This document shows positions 15,276 through 24,346 of a stretch of 58,508 nt of DNA, one piece after another; the first letter of the stretch is position 1, and every line of letters starts with the position of its first letter. The notes under the pieces are model-generated. The model had not been told where the DNA came from, did not search any database, and worked only from the letters and a program-made list of their open reading frames with translations. Position numbers and translations under genes: made by a program. Location: contig JBHHZI010000004.1 in assembly GCA_046757965.1 (NCBI GenBank), positions 1 to 58,508 on the forward strand. The letters are read 5' to 3'. This DNA comes from JBHHZI01 sp046757965 (GTDB lineage Bacteria; Acidobacteriota; Polarisedimenticolia; SMYD01).

Positions 15276-16579
15276 GGGGACGGCGCGGCCTCTCCGGCTG
15301 GCCGCTCGGCGACCGTCCCGGCGTCATCGGCTTCGACCATGGCAAACAGCCGGATCCGTTCGCGCAGTCCGGCGGCGGTGGAGGCGAGAACCTGGGCCGA
15401 GCGGGCCATCTCCCCGGCCGACAGATGCTGCTCGGCCACGGCGGCGGAGGTCTGATCCGTGCCATCGGCGTTGCGCCGCGCGACCGCCGCGATCTCCTCC
15501 ATGGTGGCCACGACGTCCGCGGCGCCGACGTGCTGGGAGCGGGTGAACTCGGTGATCTCGTCCACCGCGTCCACCACGTCGGCGAACGATGCATCGAGTT
15601 CCTCGAGGGTCTGCCGGGCCGACCGGGCGCTGGAATGTCCGTCGCGCGCGGCGCGGCCGGTGTCCTCGATGGCCGTGACCGCCTCGACCGCGTGGAGGTC
15701 GATGGCGCGGGCGGCGGCCTGGATCTGTCCGGCGAAGGCACCGGTGCGATCGGCCAGTCCCCGGATCTCCTCGGCGACGGCGGCGAAGCCGCGCCCGTCC
15801 TCGCCGGCCTTGGCGGCCTCGATGGCGGCATTGAGTGCCAGGATCTGTGTCTGCTGGGCCATGGTCTGGATGAAATCGACGATCTCGTGGATCTCGGTGG
15901 TGCGCTGGCGGAACGAGGCCAGCCGCTGGCAGGTCCGCTCGGCGCTCTCGACGGCGGCCTGGGTGCGTTCGGCCGCGTGACTCGCCGCGTCGACGCCGCG
16001 CGCCGCGCTGGCGCGCATGCGCGCCGATGACCGCGCCGCCGCTCCCGCCCGCCCGGCCACATCCTCGACCGACTTCGCCAGGGCGCGAACGATGGCGCCG
16101 GCACGCTGGACCGAGGCCACCTGCCGCTCGGCTCCATCGGCGATCTCGCGCGTGGAGCGGGCCACCTCTCCGGTGGCGCGGTCCAGTTCCCTGGAACCGC
16201 CGGTGAGCAGGGTCGCGGCCTCGGCGACCTGCTGGGCGGTGGACTGCATCTCCGCCACGTTGCCCAGCAGCGTGTCCGCCATCTCGTTGAAGGCGCGGGC
16301 CAGCTCGCCGACCTCGTGCCGGCTGGTCACCTCCGCCCGGGCGCCGAGATGGCCGTGGCGAAGCTCGGTGGCCGCCGCCGCGAGCCGCCGGATGTCCCGG
16401 GAGAGGCTCCGGGACAGGACGACGGACGCCGACAGCCCGATGGCCAGCGCCAGGCAGACCTCACCCAGCGCCCGGAACAGCGCCGAGGTGTGGCCGGGAA
16501 GCAGGAATCCCAGCGCCAGGGAGCCGACGAGGATGCTGGTGGTCACTGCGAGGAATGCGAGAGCAAGCTGCTTGCGCAC
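15272..16579 (-). CDS. methyl-accepting chemotaxis protein without a sensor domain
   Basis: A 435-aa receptor started at GTG 16579 behind AAAGGG. Two membrane spans (about residues 5-27 and 37-56) are separated by only about 10 residues, so there is essentially no periplasmic ligand-binding domain. A HAMP domain (about 57-105, with ELARAFNEMADTL) and a long coiled-coil signalling domain follow. The tip is canonical: QTQILALNAAIEAAKAGE then GRGFAAVAEEIR. No CheR-docking pentapeptide ends the protein (it ends AGEAAPSP). It may sense membrane state, an intracellular cue, or a partner protein. Its stop overlaps the cheW start as ATGA. Confidence 0.92.
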   Translation of the reverse strand: MRKQLALAFLAVTTSILVGSLALGFLLPGHTSALFRALGEVCLALAIGLSASVVLSRSLSRDIRRLAAAATELRHGHLGARAEVTSRHEVGELARAFNEMADTLLGNVAEMQSTAQQVAEAATLLTGGSRELDRATGEVARSTREIADGAERQVASVQRAGAIVRALAKSVEDVAGRAGAAARSSARMRASAARGVDAASHAAERTQAAVESAERTCQRLASFRQRTTEIHEIVDFIQTMAQQTQILALNAAIEAAKAGEDGRGFAAVAEEIRGLADRTGAFAGQIQAAARAIDLHAVEAVTAIEDTGRAARDGHSSARSARQTLEELDASFADVVDAVDEITEFTRSQHVGAADVVATMEEIAAVARRNADGTDQTSAAVAEQHLSAGEMARSAQVLASTAAGLRERIRLFAMVEADDAGTVAERPAGEAAPSP

Positions 16580-16611
16580 GGCCGTCGCCCTTTCGTCAGG
16601 TCGTCGTGGCC

Positions 16612-16617
16612 AATATA
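16612..16617 (-). promoter_or_regulatory. -10 box for the MCP-cheW-cheA transcript
   Basis: Minus-strand TATATT at 16617-16612 would start RNA near 16605, leaving a 26-base leader before GTG 16579. The -35 is poor. The interval 16580-16752 separates divergent operons; on the plus strand a weak TGC-TAGAGT (16673-16681) might serve the MoxR operon. Confidence 0.35.
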
Positions 16618-16752
16618 AGGTCGTGTCCGCCCCGATCCACCCGGCCGGACGTCGGCACGGGCGAGGCGGTTTTGCTAGAGTTCGCCGGTGTGTCATTCCG
16701 GCGCGATCTGCGCTGGCGCGCGAATTGCAGGCGAGGGACCGTGGAGGGCTCC

Positions 16753-17739
16753 ATGAGCGTCGACATCGCGCAGATGAACGAGCGGATTGCGGAGGAGAAT
16801 GCCCGCATCACGCCGATCCTCACCGAGATCCAGCGGGTCGTGGTCGGGCAGAAGAACCTGCTGGAGCGGTTGCTCCTGGGCATCCTGTCCCGCGGCCACG
16901 TGCTCCTGGAAGGGGTCCCGGGCCTGGCCAAGACCCTGGCCGTCAACTCCCTGGCCGGCTCGGTGCACTGCACCTTCCGTCGCATCCAGTTCACGCCGGA
17001 TCTGCTGCCGGCCGACCTGGTGGGGACCCTGGTGTTCAATCCCCGGGAGGGGACCTTCAGCCCCAAGAAGGGACCGGTGTTCGCCAACATCGTCCTGGCC
17101 GACGAGATCAACCGGGCCCCGGCCAAGGTGCAGTCGGCCCTGCTCGAGGCGATGCAGGAGCAGCAGGTCACCATCGGGGACACCAGTCACGCGCTGCCGG
17201 TGCCCTTCCTGGTGCTGGCGACCCAGAACCCCATCGAGCAGGAGGGGACGTACCCCCTGCCCGAGGCCCAGGTCGACCGCTTCATGCTCAAGGTGAAGGT
17301 CGACTATCCGAGCCGTGAGGAGGAGATCGAGATCCTCGACCGGATGTCCACCGGCGATGTTCCCAGCGTCTCGCCTGTCGTGTCGCCCGACGATATCCTC
17401 AGGGCGCGGAAGGTGGTCGACGGGATCTACCTCGATGATCGCGTGAAGAAGTACATCCTCGACCTGGTGTTCGCCACCCGCCGGCCGGCGGACTATGGCC
17501 TCGACATGGCGAGCCTCATCCGCTACGGCGGGTCGCCGCGCGCCACGCTGTTTCTGGCCCGGGCGGCGCGGGCCCACGCCTTTCTGCGGGGACGGGGCTT
17601 CGTCGTCCCGGAAGATGTCAAGGCGACCGGTTTCGATGTCCTGCGGCATCGAGTCATTCTCACCTACGAGGCCGAGGCCGAGGAGGTGACCGCCGAGGAT
17701 GTCATCCGCCGGATCTTCGAAACCGTCGTGGTCCCCTGA
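16753..17739 (+). CDS. moxR: MoxR-family AAA+ ATPase
   Basis: A 328-aa ATPase that starts after GGAGGG. Walker A is GVPGLAKT, Walker B is VLADEINRAP, and the sensor-1 region is VLATQNPIEQEGTYPLPEAQ, all typical of the MoxR group. Family members act as chaperones that load or activate von Willebrand factor A proteins. Here it heads a ten-gene run with a DUF58 protein, two VWA membrane proteins and BatC-E, the classic Bat arrangement. The product is cytoplasmic, probably docking on the membrane complex. Confidence 0.95.
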   Translation: MSVDIAQMNERIAEENARITPILTEIQRVVVGQKNLLERLLLGILSRGHVLLEGVPGLAKTLAVNSLAGSVHCTFRRIQFTPDLLPADLVGTLVFNPREGTFSPKKGPVFANIVLADEINRAPAKVQSALLEAMQEQQVTIGDTSHALPVPFLVLATQNPIEQEGTYPLPEAQVDRFMLKVKVDYPSREEEIEILDRMSTGDVPSVSPVVSPDDILRARKVVDGIYLDDRVKKYILDLVFATRRPADYGLDMASLIRYGGSPRATLFLARAARAHAFLRGRGFVVPEDVKATGFDVLRHRVILTYEAEAEEVTAEDVIRRIFETVVVP

Positions 17740-17773
17740 CCGATCCCGCCGGAGAGACCGGGCCGGCCTGACG

Positions 17774-18655
17774 ATGATTCCGCGGGAAATCCTCAAGAAG
17801 GTTCGCCGGATCGAGATCCGGACCAATCGCGTCGTCAACGAGACGTTCGCCGGGCGCTACCACTCCGTCTTCCGCGGCCGCGGGATGGAATTCTCCGAGG
17901 TGCGCGAGTATCAACCGGGCGACGATGTGCGCACCATCGACTGGAACGTCACCTCTCGCATGGGTCACCCGTACATCAAGAAGCATGTCGAGGAGCGCGA
18001 GCTGACGGTGATGCTGGCGGTGGACTGCTCCGGGTCGGAGCGCTTCGGCACCGGCCTGCAGAGCAAGGAGGAGGTCGCGGCGGAGGTGGCGGCTCTCATC
18101 GCGTTCACCGCCATCAAGAACAATGACCGGGTCGGCCTGCTCATGTTCACGGACCAGGTGGAACTGTTCGTGCCGCCGGGCAAGGGCGCGGAGCACGTCC
18201 TGCGGGTCGTGCGCGAGATCCTCGTCTTCTCACCCCGGCATCGGCGGACACGCATCGCGCTCGGACTCGACGCGGTCAACCATCTCGTCCGCAAGCGCTC
18301 GGTCGTGTTCCTGGTCTCGGATCTCCTGGACAGCGGCTTCGAGCGCCCGCTGCGGTTGACGGCGCGCCGGCACGACCTGATCAGTGTCGTGCTCTCCGAC
18401 CCGCGCGAGTCGGAGCTGCCGCCCATCGGTCTGGTCCGCCTGCGCGATGCCGAGACCGGCGCCGAACGGGTGGTCGACACCTCGGCGCGGCGGTTCCGGC
18501 GCGAGTTCTTCGCGGCCGGCGAGCGTCGCCGTGAGGAACGGGACCGGCTCCTGCGAAGTGTGGGCATCGACCGCGTCGATATCCGGACCGACGAGCCGTA
18601 CGAGCGGCCGCTGCTGCAGTTCTTTCGCCGGCGCCAGCAACGGTTTCGAGCATGA
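17774..18655 (+). CDS. DUF58 protein with VWA-like fold
   Basis: A 293-aa cytoplasmic protein. The DUF58 hallmark GRYHSVFRGRGMEFSEVREYQPGDD-type segment (cores FAGRYHSVFRG and REYQPGDDVRTIDW) lies at about residues 25-60. A metal-dependent adhesion motif, VDCSGSERF (DxSxS), follows near residue 85, so the protein likely binds a divalent ion. It follows moxR by 34 bases and overlaps the next gene by ATGA, in the usual MoxR-DUF58 pairing. Confidence 0.93.
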   Translation: MIPREILKKVRRIEIRTNRVVNETFAGRYHSVFRGRGMEFSEVREYQPGDDVRTIDWNVTSRMGHPYIKKHVEERELTVMLAVDCSGSERFGTGLQSKEEVAAEVAALIAFTAIKNNDRVGLLMFTDQVELFVPPGKGAEHVLRVVREILVFSPRHRRTRIALGLDAVNHLVRKRSVVFLVSDLLDSGFERPLRLTARRHDLISVVLSDPRESELPPIGLVRLRDAETGAERVVDTSARRFRREFFAAGERRREERDRLLRSVGIDRVDIRTDEPYERPLLQFFRRRQQRFRA

Positions 18656-19656
18656 ACGCTCTCCTGGTCACACTGCTGCTGGCCGGAGCCGCGCCGGCGG
18701 TCCCCGCGCCGCCGGACCCGGTGCGCGTCACGCTCATGGAGAGAGTCCCGGGCAGGGACGACGTCCCGGCGGATGGGTCATCCGCCGCCGACGGGGTGCG
18801 CCTGGGCCAGCGCGTGCTCCTCACGGCCCGCATCGAGGCGCCGGAAGGCACCCGGCTCACCTCCATCGATGCGGCCGAGACCGGTTCCGACTTCGAGCTC
18901 ATCGTCGATGCCCGGGCTGGCGCCACCGACGCCGGACCGTTTCCGCTCGATGTGCCGCTGGCCGTGGTGCCGTTCCAGATCGGGGATCTCTCCTTTCCGG
19001 GCGTGCGGGTCGCCTGGCAGGCTCCGGACGGCACGACCGGCGCGTCGCGCTCCGGCGCCTGGCCGGTGAGTGTCGTGGCCACCATCGACAACGTCGCGAA
19101 GGCGAAGCCCGCCGATATCCGTGGCCCCGTGGATCTGCCCGTGCCGTGGCCCGTGCGTCTTCTGGCCGGCGTGGCGGCCGCGGCGCTCGGGCTGGGCGGC
19201 ATCGTCTGGCTTCTCTGGCGCCGGCGCCGCCGCGGCCACGAGACCGGGGCGGAGCTTCCTCCCGCGGATCCGTATGACGGTCTGGCGCCGGCGGAGTGGG
19301 CGCTGCGGGAGCTGGATCGTCTCCTGGCGGACGGCGTGCTCGCCCGGCAGGGAATCGAACCGTTTCATGTGGCCCTCTCCGACATCGTGCGGCGCTATGT
19401 CCACGGGGCGCACGGTGTGGACACGGCGGAGAGCACCACCACCGAGATTCTCGGGGCGGTCGAGGCCGCGCTGCAGCCTCCGCCGGTGGCCCGGCAAGGG
19501 CTGCGGCAGGTGCTGATGCAGTGCGACCTGGTCAAGTTCGCCCGGGTTCATCCGGGTGATGACGCGGCGCGGTCCGGTGTGGAGCGGGCGCGGCAATTCG
19601 TCGAGACGACGAGGCCGGTGGCCGACCCCGTCCCGCTGGCGCCGGAGGCGACGTGA
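18652..19656 (+). CDS. Bat-operon membrane protein of unknown function
   Basis: A 334-aa protein with an N-terminal signal (LLVTLLLAGAAPAVPA), an extracytoplasmic Ig-like region of about 130 residues, one membrane span (LLAGVAAAALGLGGIVWLLW, about 165-184) and a cytoplasmic helical tail (EWALRELDRLLADG, FHVALSDIVRRYVHG). The layout resembles a short BatD-like protein or the DUF4381-type proteins found between DUF58 and BatA genes. It probably belongs to the membrane complex. Overlaps of 4 bases upstream and 1-3 bases downstream bind it into the operon. The name and exact role are not established. Confidence 0.75.
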   Translation: MNALLVTLLLAGAAPAVPAPPDPVRVTLMERVPGRDDVPADGSSAADGVRLGQRVLLTARIEAPEGTRLTSIDAAETGSDFELIVDARAGATDAGPFPLDVPLAVVPFQIGDLSFPGVRVAWQAPDGTTGASRSGAWPVSVVATIDNVAKAKPADIRGPVDLPVPWPVRLLAGVAAAALGLGGIVWLLWRRRRRGHETGAELPPADPYDGLAPAEWALRELDRLLADGVLARQGIEPFHVALSDIVRRYVHGAHGVDTAESTTTEILGAVEAALQPPPVARQGLRQVLMQCDLVKFARVHPGDDAARSGVERARQFVETTRPVADPVPLAPEAT

Positions 19657-20678
19657 TGTCCGGGCTCTCGCAGATCCGTCTGGCGATGCCCTGGGCTCTT
19701 CTCGGCCTGCCCCTCGTCGGCGTGGTGCTCTGGTGGGGGCTGCGACGGGCCCGACCGACCCATCTGCTGTTCTCGGATCTCCGCCTCCTCGACGCCAGCG
19801 GGCCCGGCCTCAGGAGCCGTCTCCACCGGGTGCCGCTGGCGCTGCGCTGCGCGGCGCTGGCCATCCTGGTGGTCGCGCTGGCCCGGCCGCAGATGGAGAG
19901 CCGCAGCCAGGACATCCTGAGCGAGGGCGTGGACATCATCATCGCCGTGGACAATTCCGGGTCGATGGCCGCCATCGACCTCGGACGAAAGCCGGGCGGT
20001 TTTGACGAGGTGTCGCGTCTCGATTTTGCCCAGCAGGTGGTGGCCGACTTCATCGCCGGACGGCAGGCCGATCGCCTCGGTCTCGTCGTGTTCGCCGGCC
20101 GGGCGTTCACCCGCTGCCCACTCACACTGGATTACGGTCTGCTTCTCCAGATCCTCGACTCGGTCGAGATCACACGGCGCTATGACGGCACGGCCATTGG
20201 CATGGGTCTGGCCACCGCGGTCAATCGCCTGAAGGACAGCCCGGCGAAGAGTCGCGTGGTGATCCTGCTCACCGACGGTCGAAACAACGCAGGGGAGATC
20301 GATCCGATCACCGCCGGTCGTCTCGCCCGCTCGATGGGTGTCCGGGTCCACACCATCGGTGTCGGCACGGAGGGCTCGGCGCCGGTGCCGGTGGATGATC
20401 CCGTCTTCGGGCGGCGTTATGTGTTCCAGCCCGTCGACCTGGACGAGAAGACCCTGCGTCGTCTGGCGGAGGAGACCGACGGACGGTACTTCCGGGCCAC
20501 CGATGCGGCGACGCTGCGGGAAATCTTCGATCGCATCGACAAGATGGAGAAGACCGAGGTTCTCGTGAAGGAGAGGGTGCGCCGCGACGATCTCGCCGGG
20601 CCGTTGCTGGGCTGGGCGGGGCTCCTGCTGCTGGTCGAGTTCTGCCTGCGCTGGACGATCCTGAGGACGCTGCCATGA
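19656..20678 (+). CDS. batA: BatA, von Willebrand factor A membrane protein
   Basis: A 340-aa protein. Two N-terminal spans (ALLGLPLVGVVLWWGL and ALRCAALAILVVALA) precede a VWA domain with an intact MIDAS: DNSGSMAAID, then DGTAIGMG, then LLTDGRNN. A final span (LLGWAGLLLLVEFCLRW) closes it. I use ATG 19656, 7 bases from GGAGG; GTG 19653 is the alternative. By family knowledge BatA and BatB form the membrane platform that works with MoxR in stress tolerance or cell-envelope maintenance. Confidence 0.92.
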   Translation: MSGLSQIRLAMPWALLGLPLVGVVLWWGLRRARPTHLLFSDLRLLDASGPGLRSRLHRVPLALRCAALAILVVALARPQMESRSQDILSEGVDIIIAVDNSGSMAAIDLGRKPGGFDEVSRLDFAQQVVADFIAGRQADRLGLVVFAGRAFTRCPLTLDYGLLLQILDSVEITRRYDGTAIGMGLATAVNRLKDSPAKSRVVILLTDGRNNAGEIDPITAGRLARSMGVRVHTIGVGTEGSAPVPVDDPVFGRRYVFQPVDLDEKTLRRLAEETDGRYFRATDAATLREIFDRIDKMEKTEVLVKERVRRDDLAGPLLGWAGLLLLVEFCLRWTILRTLP

Positions 20679-21691
20679 TCCGGTTTGCCAGCCCCTCGGT
20701 TCTGCTCTGGTGGATCTTGCTGCCGGTGGCGGCCCTGGTCGTGGGCTTCGTGCTGGCGCACCGCCGGGCGGTGCTGGCCCGGCTCGGGTCATGGGCCATG
20801 GTCCGCCGTCTGGCGGCCAGCAGCGGGCTCGAGCGTCCCGTCGTGAAGACGGCGCTGGTGCTGATGGCCGCGGCGCTGCTGGTCCTGGCCTGGGCCCGCC
20901 CGCAGTGGGGGCGGGTGGCGGAGCCGGTGACCCGCCGGGGAATCGATGTGGTCATCGCCCTGGACACCTCGACCTCGATGCTGGCCGCTGACGCCAGGCC
21001 GGAGCGCATGGCACTGGGAAAGGCCTTCGCGGCGGATCTCGCCCATCGGCTGGCGGGGAACCGTGTCGGACTGGTGGCCTTCGCCGGCTCGGCCTTTCCC
21101 CAGTGCCCGCTCACCCTCGACACGTCCGCGGTCCAGGTCTTCCTCGACATCATGGAGGTCGGTGACGTGCCCGATGCCGGATCGAATCTGGAGGAAGCGA
21201 TCGAGGTGTCGATGGACGCGTTCCCGGAGGACAGCCCCGGCCGCCGGGTCATCGTGCTGATCTCCGATGGAGAGGGTCTGCAGGGCGATGCTGTCTCGGC
21301 GGCCGCACGAGCCGCCGCCGCCGGAGTGCTGGTCTATACTGTGGGCACGGGAACGCCGTCCGGCGCTCCCATCCCATTGACCGGCGAAGACGGCGCGATG
21401 CGCGGCTACAAGAAGGATCATGACGGGCGCGTGGTGACGACGCGACTCGACCGGAAGGCGCTCGACGCCATCGCCCGTGCAGGGCGGGGCCGGTTCATCC
21501 TCGCAACCTCCACTCTCGGAGGTTCGGCACGGCTGGCCGAGGACATCGATCGCATGGAGAAGGCGGACCTGTCGAGCCGGATCATCACCACATTCAAGGA
21601 ACGTTTCCAGATACCACTCCTGGGAGCCGTCCTTCTCCTGTTCATCGAGACCTTCATCTCCCCCGGCCGGCGCATCACGGAGGGACCATGA
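20675..21691 (+). CDS. batB: BatB, von Willebrand factor A membrane protein
   Basis: A 338-aa paralogue of the preceding gene with the same topology: two N-terminal spans, a VWA domain and one C-terminal span (IPLLGAVLLLFIETFI). The MIDAS residues are in IALDTSTSM, GSNLEEA and LISDGEG. LAWARPQWG ends the second span, a recurring BatA/BatB feature. Overlaps batA and batC by 4 bases each. Confidence 0.92.
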   Translation: MIRFASPSVLLWWILLPVAALVVGFVLAHRRAVLARLGSWAMVRRLAASSGLERPVVKTALVLMAAALLVLAWARPQWGRVAEPVTRRGIDVVIALDTSTSMLAADARPERMALGKAFAADLAHRLAGNRVGLVAFAGSAFPQCPLTLDTSAVQVFLDIMEVGDVPDAGSNLEEAIEVSMDAFPEDSPGRRVIVLISDGEGLQGDAVSAAARAAAAGVLVYTVGTGTPSGAPIPLTGEDGAMRGYKKDHDGRVVTTRLDRKALDAIARAGRGRFILATSTLGGSARLAEDIDRMEKADLSSRIITTFKERFQIPLLGAVLLLFIETFISPGRRITEGP

Positions 21692-22548
21692 GGCAGTTCG
21701 TTCCGGTCGTCGGCCTGGCCGTCCTGGTGCTGCTCGCCGCCCCGGCTCGCGCGGATCGGCGCCGCACGGCGCTCCTCAACCAGGAGGCCAACGAGCTGGC
21801 CCGCCAGGGGAAGCTGGACGAAGCCCTGTCGCGCTACGGCGAGGCGCTGGTCGACAGCCCCGACTCATCCGAGATTCACTACAACATGGGCAATGTCCTG
21901 TTCCGGCTCGGCCGGCTGGATGAGGCGGCGGCCGAGTACGACGCGGCGACCGCGGGCGCGACGACGGCCGATCGGTCGAGGCTGTCCACCGATGCCCGGT
22001 TCAACGAGGGAAACACCTTCCTCCAGGCCGGAAAGTTCAAGGACGCCGCCGATCTGTACCGCCAGGTTCTGCTCGATTCCGGGGATGATGCCGGCGCGCG
22101 GCACAATCTCGAGCTGGCCCTGGCCCGCCTCCAGAAGCAGCAACAGCAGCAGCAGGATCAACAGGCCGATCAACCGCCGAAGCCGGATGATGACAGCAAG
22201 CAGAAGGACGATGCGTCACCCGGGGAGAGCCAGGACGCCTCCGGGGAGAAGCAGCCACAAGATCCCTCCCCGGACGAGGAACGATCCCGGCCGGCGCAGG
22301 GTGATCAGAAGCCGGCCGACCCGTCCGACGGCTCCCCCGATCCGGATGAACCGCAGCCGGGCAACCGTTCCGATGAGGAGGCCGCCGATGATGCCGGGCA
22401 GGAACCGAGCCCGGTCGACGAGGAGGAGATCGGCGAGGAGGAAGCTCGCCGGCTCCTGGAGACACTGTCCCAGGATGAACGGCGTGACCTGAAGGAGTCG
22501 ATCGAACGGAAGCCGCGCAAGAAGAGGGTCCCGGAGCGTGACTGGTAG
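21688..22548 (+). CDS. batC: BatC, tetratricopeptide protein with acidic tail
   Basis: A 286-aa exported protein. A signal peptide (VGLAVLVLLAAPARA) precedes about three TPR units (NELARQGKLDEALSRYGEAL, DSSEIHYNMGNVLFRLG, FNEGNTFLQAGKFKDAADLY). A low-complexity Gln/Asp/Pro-rich stretch (about 150-240) leads to the conserved BatC ending RRDLKESIERKP...RDW. The disordered part may bind partners. It sits between batB and batD with overlaps of 4 and 11 bases. Confidence 0.9.
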   Translation: MRQFVPVVGLAVLVLLAAPARADRRRTALLNQEANELARQGKLDEALSRYGEALVDSPDSSEIHYNMGNVLFRLGRLDEAAAEYDAATAGATTADRSRLSTDARFNEGNTFLQAGKFKDAADLYRQVLLDSGDDAGARHNLELALARLQKQQQQQQDQQADQPPKPDDDSKQKDDASPGESQDASGEKQPQDPSPDEERSRPAQGDQKPADPSDGSPDPDEPQPGNRSDEEAADDAGQEPSPVDEEEIGEEEARRLLETLSQDERRDLKESIERKPRKKRVPERDW

Positions 22549-24346
22549 GCGACTCGCGGCGGTGCTGTGCCCGGTGCTCGGTGTCTGGCTCGCCACGGCG
22601 GTGCTGGCCGCGAAGGTCGACGTCCGCGTGGATCCCCGGCGGGTGGCGTCCGACGACACGGTGGACCTGACCGTCACGGTGGAGGGTCAGGCCATCGGCG
22701 ACGTGAATCCTCCCTCTCTGGCCGGGCTCGCCGACTGGAGCATCATCAACGGCCCAGCCATCTCGTCCCAGTTCCGGTACGTCAACGGCGAATCCAGCAC
22801 GTCGCGGTCGTTCACGTGGGTCCTGGCACCGTCATCGGCCGGTCGCCTGACCATCCCGCCGCTGGCGGTCGAGGTCGACGGCACCCGCTTGACCACCGCG
22901 CCGGTCCAGGTCCTGGTGTCCGATCCGGCGCGAGGCGGGCCGACCCCCGACGCGAGCGAGCCGGATGCGACCGGCCCGGCGCGCGCGCCGGCGGAGGAGC
23001 TGTTCTTCCGCACCGTGCTCGATCCACCGGATCCGTACGTCGGGCAGCAAGCGGTGCTGCGTTACGATCTCTACACGCGGGCGGATGTCGTCAGCGTTCC
23101 CCAGGCCCAGGAGACGCCGAACTACCCGAACTTCTGGAAGGAGGACCTGGAGGGTCCCCGGCGGATCTCGCCGCGGATGGAGACGATCCAGGGACGGGAG
23201 TACCACGTCTACACGGTTCGCAAGGTGGCGCTGTTCGCCACGGCTTCCGGCGAGACGATCCTTCCACCGCTGACCTTCTCCGTGCCGGTCAAGTCATCCC
23301 GGAGTGCCCGGTTTCGTCGCTCGTTCTTCTTCGACCCGGTGGAGACGGTCTACAAGCGGGCTCCGCAGGTCACGGTGCACGTGCGGCCGCTGCCGGAGAA
23401 GGGACGGCCGGCGGATTTCGCCAACGCCGTCGGACAGTTCCGGCTGGAGGCGAAGGCCGACCGCCGGGAGGCGGAGACCGGCGATGCCGTGGGCCTCCTG
23501 GTCTCCATCGAGGGAAGCGGCAACCTGAACTCGGTGAAGGAACCCGTGATGGAGGTCCCGGAGGGGTTCACGGTCTATCCACCGGAGACGCGGCAATCGA
23601 TCCAGCCGGACCTCGACGACCGGTTCACCGGTGTGAAGTCATGGGACTACATCCTCGTCCCTCATGATCCCGGTCCACAGCATCTTCCGGCGGTGCGGTT
23701 CTCCTACTTCGATCCGCGGCTTGGCGTCTACCGGACGCTCACCGCAGGTGAGCAGGCGATCGAGGTCAGCGGCGAACCGCTGGCCGAGCCCACCGCCGGC
23801 GGCCTGCCGGAGCACCGGGCCATCGAACGTCTGGCGAGTGACATTCACTTCATCGAATCGGGAGGCGGCGCCCTCGCCCGGTCCCGTCCGCCTCTGTACC
23901 GGACCGCGTGGTTCTGGCTCGGCCTGATCGTGCCCCCGTTGACGAATCTCGGTGCTCTCTCCGTCAGGTGGCAGCGCCGCCGGCATGCCGGCCGGATCGG
24001 CCGCATCCGCCGCCGGCGCGCCGGCCGCAGTGCCCTGCGCGGGCTGTCTCGCGCCGCGACGTTGATGGATGACCCCGAACCGCAGCGCTTCTACAGCGCG
24101 CTCGCCCGGACGCTGACGGAGTATGTCGCCGACCGGTTCGGCGATCACGCCGTGGGGCTCACCTACGATCGCATCGCCTCCCTGCTGGCGACCAACCCTG
24201 ATGCGGAGCGCGCCAGCCGCGAATTCCTCGCCGTTCTCGAGGCCTGTGACTGTGCCCGGTTCTCGCCGTCAGGTGGCGAGCGGGCCCGGGAGCAGCTGCA
24301 GGAGCGGGCCCGGAGCGCCGTGCTGGCTCTCGAGGAGGCGTCATGA
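22538..24346 (+). CDS. batD: BatD, surface-exposed Bat protein
   Basis: A 602-aa protein started at GTG 22538 inside the batC end. A signal peptide (AAVLCPVLGVWLATAVLA) leads to several beta-sandwich, Ig-like modules (KVDVRVDPRRVASDDTVDL, then FFRTVLDPPDPYVGQQAVL). One span near residue 455 (WFWLGLIVPPLTNLGAL) and a cytoplasmic helical tail follow. Length and position match BatD (oxygen tolerance protein), the large periplasmic subunit. The short tail resembles that of the protein at 18652. Confidence 0.9.
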   Translation: MTGRRLAAVLCPVLGVWLATAVLAAKVDVRVDPRRVASDDTVDLTVTVEGQAIGDVNPPSLAGLADWSIINGPAISSQFRYVNGESSTSRSFTWVLAPSSAGRLTIPPLAVEVDGTRLTTAPVQVLVSDPARGGPTPDASEPDATGPARAPAEELFFRTVLDPPDPYVGQQAVLRYDLYTRADVVSVPQAQETPNYPNFWKEDLEGPRRISPRMETIQGREYHVYTVRKVALFATASGETILPPLTFSVPVKSSRSARFRRSFFFDPVETVYKRAPQVTVHVRPLPEKGRPADFANAVGQFRLEAKADRREAETGDAVGLLVSIEGSGNLNSVKEPVMEVPEGFTVYPPETRQSIQPDLDDRFTGVKSWDYILVPHDPGPQHLPAVRFSYFDPRLGVYRTLTAGEQAIEVSGEPLAEPTAGGLPEHRAIERLASDIHFIESGGGALARSRPPLYRTAWFWLGLIVPPLTNLGALSVRWQRRRHAGRIGRIRRRRAGRSALRGLSRAATLMDDPEPQRFYSALARTLTEYVADRFGDHAVGLTYDRIASLLATNPDAERASREFLAVLEACDCARFSPSGGERAREQLQERARSAVLALEEAS

